A stretch of DNA of 64,000 nucleotides from the NCBI GenBank assembly GCA_963712715.1, contig CAVQJI010000035.1:30221-94220 (forward strand), written 5' to 3'. The translations under genes and the position numbers were made by a program. Below the pieces are notes generated by a model. It was given only the letters and a program-made list of their open reading frames with translations, did no database searches and was not told the DNA's origin. This DNA comes from JAFEDN01 sp963712715. Its GTDB lineage: Bacteria; Pseudomonadota; Gammaproteobacteria; Coxiellales; Coxiellaceae. This document shows, piece by piece, positions 53,584-64,000 of this stretch (the first letter of the stretch is position 1; every line of letters begins with the position of its first letter).

Positions 53584-54821
53584 AGTGACTCCGATTGTTT
53601 TTGATGGCGGTTGAGATTGAAATGCTGAAAATCGACGGCGTGTTGTATATCTGCTGTTAACGCTTCACGACAGGGAATCAAACAAGTAAAGGTTGAGCCG
53701 CGATGTTCCTGACTGTCGACATAAAATTCGCCGTGCAGGTCGTCGATAAATTGCTTGACTACAGTCAGACCTAAACCGGAACCGGTGTATTGGCCTTGAT
53801 AGGACGGAATGAGCCGGACAAAGCGCGAAAAAATGAGCGCTTGCTGATCAGCCCGGAATACCCATGCCGCTGTCCTGCACGGTGAATTTTAAGATCACTT
53901 CGCGGCCTTGTTGTTGGGCTAATTCGGCGGAGAGGCGCACAAATCCTTGATGGGTAAATTTAATGGCGTTGCTGATCAGATTAAGCAAAATGCGATGCAG
54001 CCGTACGGCGTCGCCGACCAGATAAGCTGGAATTTGTTATCAACCGTCACATTCAACGCCAGCTTTTTCGTTGCCGCCGATGGTCTTTCCAGCGCCAGCG
54101 CATGTTCCGCGATTCGGTGAAATTAAATTTCACTGTCGAATGTGGTAACGCGCCGCATTCCAACCGCGAAAACTCTATAACTTCATTGAGCAGTTTTAAT
54201 AATGCATAACCGGATTGCACGAGATACTGTAAATCTTCCTCCTGGCCGGGCGCTTTGATTCGGGAAGCGGCAATCTCCGCAAATCCCACCAGGCCGGATA
54301 CGGGTGTGCGGATGTCGTGGCTGATATTGGCGATAAAAGCGGATTTAGCCTGATTCGCGGCCTCGGCTTGCCGTTTGGCCGCTTGCAGTTCGCGCTCTTT
54401 CTCTTTGAGTTCAGTAATATCGGTGAAATAACCCACCACGCCCAATGCCCGGCCATGCTGATCGAGGATGGGGAGCTTGCTCACTAGCGTAATGATCTTC
54501 TGGCCGTTGGGCAGCGCTAACGTTTCTTCCTGATTCGTCAGGTCGCCCGGTCAGGGTTTCCTGATGCCCTGCTGAAATAATGCCGCCGTGTCACCATTGG
54601 GTTGAAATGGTAAGTCGGCGTCGGTTTTGCCAATGATCTCATCGGAGAAGATAACCCCACCAAGGCAGCGTAACGCAGGTTGCAGCCTGAATAACGGAAC
54701 GGCTGTCTTTCCAGAACAGGTATTGGGGCAAAAATCGGGTAAACTGTTTGAGAAACAGGTCGGTAATTTGCGTGGCATTATAAGATGGTTGCTGATCATC
54801 GTCGATTTTCCTGGATTTCAT
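53580..54821 (-). pseudogene. PAS-domain sensor histidine kinase, frameshifted
   Basis: Starts MKSRKIDDDQQPSYNATQIT at 54821. The PAS part includes YLFWKDSRSVIQ and EIIGKTDADLPF, then VVGYFTDITELKEKERELQ. The HisKA domain has KSAFIANISHDIRTPVSGL (phospho-acceptor His), and the ATPase part, in other frames, shows RILLNLISNAIKFTHQGF, VQDSGMGI and TGSGLGLTVVKQF. Breaks are near 54640, 54550, 54110, 53850. The stop overlaps the DUF3050 start, so these two were probably a signalling pair in the island. Confidence 0.8.
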
Positions 54822-55101
54822 GGTGCGCTCCTGCGGGTGTTGGGTTTAAAGAAACCACAACGCCCATGCGCACGAGAGAGGAGTCTCCAGTCCGATGCCG
54901 CATGAGCGCATGGACTGGATGCTTTTTCCGAAACTCCATAATCTTTTTCCGATCTGTCTTCAGGCGCTGGTTTTTCCGTGAACGCACACATCCCAAGGCC
55001 AATACCCGAATTGGATGGTTTTGTTCAGGAGGAAAATACCCCGGTGCTTTCCGCGCAGGATTCAAAAAAGAAAGAATTTCAGATATGCTGTGTTCAGCCA
55101 T
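54796..55101 (-). CDS. Hypothetical 101-aa protein
   Basis: Open frame beginning MAEHSISEILSFLNPARK, basic, no recognised domain. It overlaps the start of the histidine kinase gene by 26 bp. It may be a real upstream gene of that operon or chance; only position and an acceptable start support it. Confidence 0.3.
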   Translation of the reverse strand: MAEHSISEILSFLNPARKAPGYFPPEQNHPIRVLALGCVRSRKNQRLKTDRKKIMEFRKKHPVHALMRHRTGDSSLVRMGVVVSLNPTPAGAHHEIQENRR

Positions 55102-55131
55102 GTTATCTTCCTAAGTGAGATAATGTGGTTA

Positions 55132-55166
55132 GTACCGCGGCAAGTGTTTGCGCACTTGTCCGGTAC
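55132..55166. repeat. Imperfect 35-bp palindrome
   Basis: GTACCGCGGCAAGTG and CACTTGTCCGGTAC form arms around TTTGCG. It sits in the 160-bp gap between the histidine kinase operon and the zeta-like toxin gene. It could be a terminator or an operator; not related to the other palindromes in the window. Confidence 0.4.
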
Positions 55167-55262
55167 GCTTATTATTGGCGGACTGGTGGACGAAAAGCAA
55201 GACCCGTACAGAGAAAATGTTTTTATCAAAATTCCTTGACAGCCCAAAGGCTGGGAAATTTT

Positions 55263-56188
55263 TTATATTTTCCCAATAAATAATTTCTGTAAGTAAAAAA
55301 AGATAGATTTAAGCAAAATTAGGTCTAGTTCGGCATAAGCTTGTGCTCTTAGTTTTTCAATGGCTAAGATTTCCTGTTCTGTTGCTTTTCGTTCTGGACG
55401 CATCACTAAGGATAAAAGTTGATTATAATTTTCGACATATTCAATTTTTTCTTGCGGTGTCCAGGGGCGGTTTCGTTCCGCTATAACGGTATCGTAGGCC
55501 AAAGATTGATATTGCCATTGATTATTTTGTAAATTATTTTCGTAGAGAATAATCGCACCACGTCTATAAACAATAATTTTATCTATCCATTTTGCTTGTT
55601 CAATTTTTTGCAATGTATCCATAATCCCAGCATAAGCGGCTTGATGAAATTCCAGCGGCGTCATTCGACCTGCACCTCGGTCTAGTCGTTGATTTTCATA
55701 TCGTTGTAACACTCCTTGCCAACTTAGGCGTTCGTTGACTGCCAAGATGTGTGCTTCGATGTCATAATTTGCTGCGCGTAACGAGCGTATGGTTGACTCT
55801 ACCGTGTTGGGAATAGCATAGTACTTTCTAAAATGATATGGCAGTGAATGGATTTAGTATAAGCGAGCGCTTTTTCTACCCATCGTCCTACATCCGGGTT
55901 TGTTCTTAAAGCAGCAGTTTGATCATTTTGCTCTATGTAAGATTCGTAGTAGGGATGATAACCGCGGAGATCATCGCCTATAATCACCGCGGTGGCGCTT
56001 AATTCTTTAAATTCTTGAGCCACCAAATCGAGCATTCTGCTTTTGCCGGAACCCGGTTGCCCACCAGAGATGATAGCCACCGGTGGAGTGGATGCTGCTT
56101 CAATATTTTTAAAGATGACGGGTTTTATTTTTTCCTGAAATATAACTTCGTGCCAGTCTTCCGGCAAATGTTCCTGGATGTTTTCCAT
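55263..56188 (-). pseudogene. Zeta-toxin-like kinase, frameshifted
   Basis: P-loop kinase of the zeta toxin family, which phosphorylates UDP-GlcNAc and blocks cell-wall synthesis. The first part has Walker A ISGGQPGSGKSRML, then IIGDDLRGYHPYY and HIILESTM. The second part continues in another frame from about 55800 (VESTIRSLRAANYDIEAHIL, then RLDRGAGRMTPLEFHQAAYA). One indel near 55800 breaks the gene. The ATG follows the antitoxin stop directly. Confidence 0.85.
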
Positions 56189-56507
56189 TTAAGATTGCTT
56201 GTTACTTTCCCGATATGCTCTGATTTTAGCGCCATATTCTCGACGAATTTTGGCAATGATGATTTGGTCATTACCGCGCAATGTGATCTGTTCTCGGCCC
56301 AAGTTAAATAGCTCTGTTTTAAGCTCAGATAAGCGTTGTGGGTCAGGTTGCGGTTTTCTGGATTCTTCATCAATTTGTGATGAACAAATAGCCGATCATA
56401 TCGGTGATCACTTCTTTCGCACACTCGAAAGCAATCGCTTCATCTTGTGTCCATAAAGCCTGGTTTCTTTTATGATGAAAGGGTTTAGATGGCTTAGGAT
56501 TTAACAT
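56189..56507 (-). pseudogene. Antitoxin partner of the zeta-like toxin, frameshifted
   Basis: Begins MLNPKPSKPFHHKRNQALWT at 56507 and goes out of frame near 56390. The remainder in the next frame (SQIDEESRKPQPDPQRLSEL, then LRGNDQIIIAKIRREYGAKI) ends at the TAA just before the toxin ATG. The place and size fit an epsilon-like antitoxin, but its sequence does not show a family I know. Confidence 0.65.
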
Positions 56508-56598
56508 ACAATTCTCCTTTTTCTTTATAGAATCATACGACCAACTATAACCGATTTGTATAATATGTATAAAAATTTTATCTTTAATAATCAGTCGC

Positions 56599-56754
56599 CG
56601 TCGCGCCGTCAATGATGGCCGGTTCGATTTTGATCTGCGCACGGTACCGGCGACAAAGATATCAGTGCGACAACGTGCAGAGCATAAATTGCACGACAGA
56701 CTGGAGCAGAGCAAAATTGAAGCGGACACCGCAGGCTTGTCATTGACGGCGTGA
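56599..56754 (+). other. Gene remnant next to the IS element
   Basis: A short open frame (RRAVNDGRFDFDLRTVPATK, RAEHKLHDRLEQSKIEADTA) of about 50 residues, with protein-like composition and no start. It ends 58 bp before the IS element. It looks like the end of a larger gene that has been lost; I cannot assign it. The stretch 56508-56598 is the promoter side of the antitoxin. Confidence 0.3.
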
Positions 56755-56812
56755 CGGCGACCAGTACCGTATTCGCAGGTTTGGCAGCCCCACTGCCAAA
56801 CCCTGCCCGCCC

Positions 56813-58328
56813 GGCATATCTTTATACATAACTTTTATATATTCTTCATGGCGTTCTGTTATCAAACTATCAGGAGGAAAACAAGCCATGAGGGAACAGT
56901 CCAGTTGGATTATCGAAGAAATCCAAACCGTGGAATTAGGAGATACTCGTCTAAAAAAGAGACTAAATCATTTATTGAAAGATTTGAGTCAAGCACCCAG
57001 TTGTAGCATTCCTGCAGCGTGTAAAAGTTGGAAAGAAACCTTAGCAGCCTATCGTTTTTTTAATCATACCGAAGTGACGGAATCAAAGATTTTAAAGCCT
57101 CATCAAACGGCAACGTTGGAACGAATTCAGCAAGAAAAATTAGTATTAATTCCTCAGGATACGACAGAAATTGAATTTAGTGGAAGGTCGCCCATCGAGG
57201 GAATGGGTTACTTAGCGGGGAAAAGAGTCAAGGATATTATTTGCACCCTAGTTTGGCGGTGACGCCCGATCGCATATGTTTAGGCGTAGTGAATGTTCAA
57301 AGTTGGACACGAAAAAATTAGGCAATCGCGGCTCACGCAGAAAAAGATCGATTGAGGAAAAAGAAAGTTATTGTTGGCTCAAAGGTTATGAAGCTGCCAA
57401 TGCCATTGCTTTAGAGGCGCGAGATACAACCATCATCAGTATTATGGATCGTGGAGGTGATATCTATGAATTACTGGAGAAGAGTCCGTCAGAATTGAAT
57501 AAAGCCTATTGGTTAGTTCGTTCTGGACAAGATCGAAAGATTTTAATTAATGAGGGAACATCAGAACAGTCAGAACAGGGGTTATGGGAATTTGTGAGGA
57601 AGACGGAAGTGATTGGAGAAATTGAGTTTCAGATGCCAAGGGGTAAGATCTATGATCGAAAAAAAGAAAAGCGGTTGCCACGTCAAGCACGCAAGGTTAA
57701 ACAAGAAGTGAGGACCTGTGCTGTAAAGATTAAAGCGCCACAGCACAAATTAAGAGAATGCAAATCGGTAATGGTATATGTTGTTCATTGTAGTGAGGTC
57801 AATCCCCCCAGCGAAAAAGAAAAAGTGGAATGGCTTTTACTGACCAGTTATCCAGTAGAGACAGCAGATACGGCCATTGAAGTGATCCATTGGTATTTAT
57901 GTCGTTGGCAAATTGAAACCTTTTTTAAAATTTTAAAAAGCGGATGCACCGTCGAAAAATTACAATTTGAGACGTTAAGGGCGACACAAAATTGTATCGC
58001 ACTTTATTTAATTATAGCCTGGAGAATTTTATATTTAACTTTTCTAGGGCGTCATTGTCCTGAAATGGATTGCAGTCAACTATTTGAAGAAGAAGAGTGG
58101 CAATCAGTGTATATGATTGTGACCCGAAAACCACCTCCGTCGAAACCCCCTTCATTAAATGACATGATTAGAATGATTGCCAGGTTGGGCGGCTTTCTGG
58201 GTAGGAAATCTGATGGTGAACCGGGACCTCGAGTGATGTGGATAGGCATGCAAAGAATGCGAGATTTTACGTTAGCATGGGAAGTATTTCGACCTAACAA
58301 GGCCAAAAATTATGTATAAGGATATGCC
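56813..58328 (+). mobile_element. IS4-family insertion sequence
   Basis: About 1516 bp with terminal inverted repeats: left GGCATATCTTTATACATAA and right (complement) GGCATATCCTTATACATAA. GCCC lies on both outer sides and could be a short target duplication. It contains one transposase gene, broken by frameshifts, so it is probably not autonomous. Confidence 0.8.
56888..58319 (+). pseudogene. IS4-family transposase, frameshifted
   Basis: DDE transposase. The N-terminal part (WIIEEIQTVELGDTRLKKRL, with first Asp in LIPQDTTEIEF) is in the first frame. After about 57255 the protein continues as LHPSLAVTPDRICLGVVNVQ in another frame, and again shifts near 57315 into 57276-58319, which has the second Asp (SIMDRGGDIYEL) and the Y-R-E-K signature (YLCRWQIETFFKILK). 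Two indels separate the parts. Confidence 0.88.
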
Positions 58329-59346
58329 GCCCGGCGAGGGACTCCAAGGGGTTTGGGGGGGCGGAACGGCACATCCAAGTATTTGAAAAAATAATTTATT
58401 TTTGAAAAATTCAACTGTGAAACCCACTGTGAGCAAAAGTTGAATTTAATTTTTCAGTTTTTATCGGTTTTCATAGTGCATTCTATCAAAATTAATGGTA
58501 TACTTCTCCACTTGTTCCTTCCCTGTCTGGATTAAAATGACAGGAAGACCGTGAAGCTGCGATGAGAGTCTCGGTCACAATCTCCCCGGAGATTGTCGCA
58601 GCGTGTATATTCTTTATTGAGTATACTATTCATCACGGATCAATCGTTTACATCTAAACAATTTGAGCGGCTGGTTAATAACATCGAAGATTTTCAGTCT
58701 TTTCGCCTTTTATATAGGCAATGTTATTTATAATCTTTGGATGTCCAATCATCAATATTATGATCAGGGTTATTTCATAGCCCTGATAGTTTTTTGAAAA
58801 CTCTTTTGATGTGCTCAAGTACAAAAAAAGAGGATTAGTTCATTCCTGTTTCTGGTCATTTTCCGGAAATAGTCTTCAATTGGCGATCTTTTGAAGCGCG
58901 AACGCGCCGAAAAAGAGAGCTTCTCTGTCAAACCTGAAAGAGATCCGCGCAAAAATTCAATAGTCATCCGATCAAACCAATGATTGTCATGTCTTGAGAA
59001 TAGGAAAAAATTTTTCGTACGCGCTGAACTGCCCTGTTCATTCACTGTCGTCTTGCTCAAGGTTTTCATTCATTCTGAATGAAGCAAGCCGCTGGGATGG
59101 TGTACCTCGCTGTATATTGTCTGGTGAATTTAGCGTATGACAGAAAGGTTTCGTGCTGGCCGCGAAAAGCTCCCTTTCTGATTCAAACTCCCGCAATGGG
59201 AAAAAGAGATCGGCGCATTTTGCACCGCCGGTTTAATCGCCGGACTTCTGTCGTGGCGGAAACGTCGTTGCAGGTAGTATCAGTCAACACTCACGTATGG
59301 CCGAATAATTTTGAGCAACATAACGGAATATCAATGAGGAGGAAAA
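58329..59346. other. About 1 kb without a recognisable gene
   Basis: No convincing coding sequence. A perfect 20-bp palindrome ACAATCTCCCCGGAGATTGT lies at 58577-58596, inside a longer hairpin closed by GCTGCGA/TCGCAGC, and could be a terminator. Several AT-rich stretches and short unrelated frames (for example 58815-59069 minus) show no family features. It may be island attachment or regulatory DNA ahead of the second integrase, or eroded genes. Confidence 0.5.
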
Positions 59347-60292
59347 ATGTCCTGGAAAACCACTCTCAATGAAGTGCTGGAAAAGCACAACAAAGCCGCC
59401 TCGCGCGGTGGCAAAGCGGTAGGCTTTGCTACACAGTCGGCGCGGCAGGAAACGCTCTGGCGGGAATTTAAAGAACTGCATACCTTAAAATATCACTTAA
59501 ATGATGTTCATGAATTTAAAGAACGGCATATCCGGGCATTAGCGAATACCTGGGAAGCGCGAGGGTTATCCGCCTCGACAATTCAAAACCGTATCAGTGT
59601 ATTTCGGACTTTCTCGGAATGGATTGGCAAGCGCGGGATGATTCTCGGTTCCGAACATTACGTCAAAAATCCTAAAAATGTTAAACGTCATGGCGTAGCG
59701 CAAACGGATAAAACCTGGAGCGGCCAAAAAAAATCTAGCAGAAATATCTGACAGTTTTACATCAGCAAGATCTATATGTTGCAATGCAACTGGAATTGCA
59801 ACGCGCTTTTGGTTTGCGATGCGCGAGGCGGCATTGTTAAAAGTCCATGCCGGCGGATAAAGGCGCTTATTTAGCTGTCAATTGGGGAACCAAAGGCGGC
59901 AGAGATCGGGTGATTCCAATTGAAACGGATTATCAGCGCGACGTTCTCCATCGCGCCAAAGCGCTAATCGCCAACAAAAGAAATTCATGATTCCAGAAAA
60001 CTACAATTTCAAGCAATGGAAGAATCATTATTATTATGTTTGCCATCAGCATGGCATCAGCCGCAAGGAGGGTATCACCAGCCACGGTTTGCGACATGAA
60101 CGGTTGAACGAAATTTACCACCATATCACTGGTCAACTCAGCCCTGTCAAAAATCATGATCATCAAAAAATGAATAATGCGCTTGATAAATTGGCTCGCC
60201 AAGAAATTGCTGAGGTCGCTGGTCATTGCCGTGCTTCTATAGCTGATGCCTACATTGGCCGGCAAATTACTGCAAAGGAAATAGTTTCATAA
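59347..60292 (+). pseudogene. Second tyrosine integrase (Integrase_1 type), frameshifted
   Basis: N-terminal SAM-like domain open in 59347-59751 (NKAASRGGKAVGFATQSARQ, then TWEARGLSASTIQNRISVFR). The catalytic part goes through other frames: GAYLAVNWGTKGGRDRVIPI near 59870, and from 59987 ITSHGLRHERLNEIYHHITG with the His-x2-Arg, ending EVAGHCRASIADAYIGRQIT with the likely Tyr. At least two indels lie at about 59740 and 59985. It is unlike the P4-type integrase at 37609, so a second mobile unit may be present. Confidence 0.8.
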
Positions 60293-60447
60293 TTCTTCAA
60301 AACGAAATTGGAACTTAGTTGATCTTTATCTCTACCTGTTTCGAGATTTTTTATAGCTTGCCATACCTGCATTTTTTAGCAATAATCTTTTTGTCCCAAT
60401 ATTCATTGATAAAGTTAATTTTCAAGAAATTATAAAAAGGATTTTTT

Positions 60448-63400
60448 ATGCGAAATGTTTCACTCTCTTCTAATTCTTCATTAATTTCTAATTACTCGAC
60501 TGTCAGTTCGGGCAGTTCCTTATCCGCTAGTTCCACTGTTGCCTTATTACAAGGATTGATGGATGGTTTTGGCTGGCGGGATCAGCGTCTGGAAATTTAT
60601 CAAGCAGAAGCTAATCAGCAGCTTGACAAACAAAAGTTGCGAATGGCAATCGACCGTTATGTGGAAGAAACTAGTTTGGCTAACCGGGATCGATTAATCC
60701 AAGCGTTAAATGAAGTACAGGTTTCGGTGCAGACAGAATATGATTATGCACTAAAACAATGGGATTATTATCAAGAACAAGTCGAAATTGAAGCCGCGCA
60801 AAAGAGGGTAGTTCTTACCGCTAGTTATCTGAGTCAGTGGAGTCAGTGGGCACTGGATGGAGTGAAAAGTTTTTTTGGTTCCACCACTATGCAATTGGCA
60901 GAAAAATATGCTGCGATGGCCGAAGCTCACCAAATCACTCTCGCTCAAATATCCCGTTGTTTTGAAGATCTGACTATACCAATGAAGGATGATCAGGACT
61001 CATTTGCTCTCTCTTCTCTATGTGAGGCCCCATTAGGCGTATTAGAGTTATCTAATTTAATGCAGCCACTGGGGTTTGTCATAAATGGGGTAATGGCTAA
61101 AGATCAAAGCGGGTCTTGTGTCAGTAGAGCTGGGGATTTAAATAATGATGGTATCGATGATCTAGTGATTGGAGCTCCTCGTGCTGCCCCTCATGGTAAA
61201 GCTAGTGCAGGGGTAAGCTATGTAATATTGGGGTCAAAGAATTTAGATGTCAGCAATGTATTGGAACTCTCTAGCCTAAATAGCGCTACTGGAGTTGTCA
61301 TCAATGGCGCGACAGCCGGTGATGAGAGTGGTTATTCAGTCAATGGGGTCGGTGATCTGAATGACGATGGAATTGATGATCTGGTGATTGGTGCTTATAC
61401 TGCTTCACCCAATGGTAAAAACGGAGCAGGAGCAAGCTATGTGGTCTTTGGATCTTCTCGCATAGGGAGCAATGGAATTTTGGAATTATCGAACTTGAAT
61501 GGAGTAAATGGATTTGTGATTAATGGTGTAACAAAGAGTGATAATAGCGGCTATTCAGTCAGTGGAGCAGGTGATCTGAATCAGGATGGAATTGACGATC
61601 TCGTCATTGGAGCTTATTCTGCTTCGCCCAATGGCAAATACACAGCAGGGGCAAGCTATGTGATATTTGGATCGAAGAATTTAGGTAGCAGTGGCGTGAT
61701 GGAACTATCTGGCCTGAATGGGGTCACCGGATTTGTTATCAATGGTGTTGCTATTAATGATAAGAGCGGATATGCAGTCAGTAGAGCAGGTGATCTCAAT
61801 GACGATGGAATTGATGATCTGGTGATTGGTGCTTATACTGCTTCACCCAATGGTAAAAACGGAGCAGGAGCGAGTTATGTAATATTCGGGTCTAAAAACT
61901 TAGGTATCAGCAGTGTATTGGAACTGTCTAGCTTAAATGGCTCCACGGGATTAATCATCAATGGGGTAGCTGTTGGTGGTTTCAGTGGATGTTCTGTCAG
62001 TGGAGTAGGTGACTTAAATCATGACCACATGGATGATCTAGCGATCGGAGCTTCCGGTGTTTCGTCTAATGGTATAGGAACAAGCTATGTGGTATTCGGG
62101 TCTAAAGAGATAAGCCGCAACGGCGTGTTGGAATTATCAAGTCTCAATGGTACTAATGGATTTGTGATCAAAGGCGTGGGTGGTTTTGTAAATGGGGTCG
62201 GTGATCTGAATCAGGATGGAATGGACGACTTGGTGATTGGGTCTCCTGGAGCTTCACCCAATGGCAAAAGCGCAGCAGGGGCAAGCTACGTTATATTTGG
62301 ATCTTCCGGCATAGGAAGCGATGGAGTTTTAGAATTATCGAACTTGACTGGAATAAATGGATTTGTGATTAATGGTGTAACAAAGAATGATCATAGCGGC
62401 TCTTCAGTCAGTGGGGTCGGTGATCTAAATCACGATGGGATCACTGATCTGGTAATAGGGGCTTCTTCTGTTGCTATTGGGAGTAATCTATATGTAGGAG
62501 CAAGCTATGTAGTATTTGGGAGTCCTGATTTTCATCCATTTATCACTAATCAACTAACTTTGTTGCAAGGCGAAGGCATTGTCTTGAATGCTGATGAATT
62601 ATCTCTGCGACCCCTCAATAACAATCAACAACTAATAGTTCCTTGTGATATCCAATTCGGACAATTTGAGTTACCGTTGATTAATTTTCCTTGGGCAACA
62701 AATTCTGGACTTTACCGAAGAACAATTGCTGGCGGGAGACGTAGCATTTATCCATGATGGAGGAATGGAAGCCCCGAGTTACAACATGAGATCATCATCA
62801 TTAACCATGCTATTTGAATCCTCGGCTACGATTATTTTTCGCCCTTTGGCAAACTATAATTTTCAGGCAGCTAATGAATTAAATGCGCTAACACCAGGCC
62901 GAGGTATCACCATCAATGGAGGAGCGACGAATGATTATAGCGGTTGGTCAGTCAGTAAAGCCGGAGATATCAATCAGGATGGAGTTGATGATCTGGTAAT
63001 TGGGGGTTATGGAGCTTCTCCTAATGGAAAGCAACAAGCAGGAAGGAGCTATGTGGTTTTCGGGTCGAAAGATTGGGATAGTCGCAGCGTATTGGCACTC
63101 ACTGGCCTGGATGGCGCCACAGGATTTGTCATCAATGGCGTGGCAGCGGGGGATTGGAGTGGATATTCAGTCAGTGGAGTTGGTGATCTGAATCACGATG
63201 GGATTGATGATTTGGCAATTGGAGCTAATTACGCATCTCCTAATGGAAAAAAGATGGCAGGAGTGAGCTATGTAGTATTCGGATCGAAAGCTTTAGGCAG
63301 TAATGGTGTGTTAGAACTTTCAAGCCTGAATGGTACCACAGGATTTATCATCAATGGTGTTGCTGCTAATGATCAGAGCGGAACTGCAGTCAGTAAAGCA

Positions 63401-64000
63401 GGGGATTTGAATCACGATGGGATTGATGATCTGGTAATTGGAGCTTATAGAGCTTCTCCTAATGGTAAAAAATATGCAGGCACCAGTTACGTAATATTTG
63501 GCTCGGAGAATTTGGGTGATAAAGGTGTGCTGGAACTTTCTAGTCTGGATGGTGTCAAGGGATTTGTTATCAATGGCGTGGCAGCGGGTGATCAGTATGG
63601 TGATCAGAGTGGATGTTCAGTCAGTGGAATTGGTGATCTGAATCGCGATGGGATTGATGATTTGGCGATTGGAGCTAATTACGCATCTCCTAATGGAAAA
63701 GAGTGGGCAGGTGCAAGCTACGTGGTGTTTGGATCAGTGGTTGTCGGTAGAGAAGGAGTTTTAGAATTGTCAAGCCTGAATGGAACCAATGGGTTTGTCA
63801 TCAATGGCGTGTCAGCACATGATTATAGTGGAAATTCAGTCAGTGGAGCCGGAGATATCAATCACGATGGTATTGATGATTTGGTTATTGGAGCTTATGA
63901 TGCTTCTCCCAATGGCAAACAATGCGCAGGAATAAGCTATGTGATATTTGGTTCGTTCAATGTAGGCAAAAATGGAACTATCGAACTATTAGCAATACAT
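60448..64000 (+). pseudogene. Giant FG-GAP (integrin alpha-like) repeat protein, one frameshift, continues past the window
   Basis: The first 769 residues are open to 62757. The N-terminal 180 residues are Ser-rich then coiled-coil-like (for example RDRLIQALNEVQVSVQTEYD), without a clear signal peptide. Then follow FG-GAP units of about 62-65 residues with Ca-binding loops such as GDLNDDGIDDLVIGAY and SYVIFGS. Near 62690 the frame shifts; the other frame continues with ILDFTEEQLLAGDVAFIHDG (a cadherin/CSPG-like spacer) and at least six more units to the window edge. Likely a surface or secreted adhesin-like protein. A single indel decides if it is a pseudogene. Confidence 0.82.

Noticed and set aside
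58815..59069. 84-codon minus-strand frame
   Set aside because: No ribosome-binding site, odd composition and no family features; treated as non-coding.
59079..59372. 97-codon plus-strand frame overlapping the second integrase start
   Set aside because: It overlaps the integrase, whose own start has an AGGAGG site; no protein features.

Overview
The window looks like a chromosome segment from a gammaproteobacterium of the Legionellales/Coxiella type, probably a protist-associated one. This is inferred from gene content: an Mla lipid-transport operon next to murA and tsaD, a 1617-residue NAD-glutamate dehydrogenase, an AddAB-like helicase-nuclease pair, eukaryote-like repeat proteins (LRR, TPR, FG-GAP, phospholipase D) and sites resembling the tandem TTAA boxes of Legionella/Coxiella PmrA. 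No species can be named from the sequence alone.

Positions 1-37,450 are mostly intact backbone: mlaFEDCB-murA-tsaD; a two-part phospholipase-D-like locus with a frameshift; plsY-orn; an LRR protein; a 5'-nucleotidase; addA/addB; an RRM RNA-binding protein; an OmpR-type two-component pair; gdhB-hinT-folE; two tandem membrane-protein paralogues; an acetoacetyl-CoA synthetase; a basic histone-like protein; and tRNA-Val(GAC). Two families of short palindromic elements are scattered here. Several copies lie in frame inside protein genes (addA, the acetoacetyl-CoA synthetase gene, an envelope protein gene), much as Rickettsia palindromic elements do.

A genomic island begins directly after tRNA-Val with a P4-type integrase gene and fills the rest of the window. 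Most of its large genes are broken by frameshifts or stops: both integrases, the primase/helicase, a 7-kb kinase-NACHT-TPR gene, a PAS histidine kinase with a DUF3050 partner, an epsilon/zeta-like toxin-antitoxin pair, an IS4-family transposase and a giant FG-GAP protein. A Phd/PIN toxin-antitoxin pair, an AlpA regulator and a DUF6387-like gene stay open. One island segment (alpA, primase piece, DUF3050) occurs twice, and comparing the copies shows a palindromic element inserted with a 10-bp target duplication.

The most unusual item is the decayed locus at 43,995-50,950. It appears to be an internally duplicated NLR-like gene: a degenerate kinase plus degenerate NACHT module, then a kinase plus NACHT module with recognisable motifs, then about a dozen TPRs. 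Other items of note are the PmrA-like boxes ahead of the phospholipase D gene and the glutamate dehydrogenase gene. They could link the local two-component system to an effector-like gene and to carbon/nitrogen metabolism.
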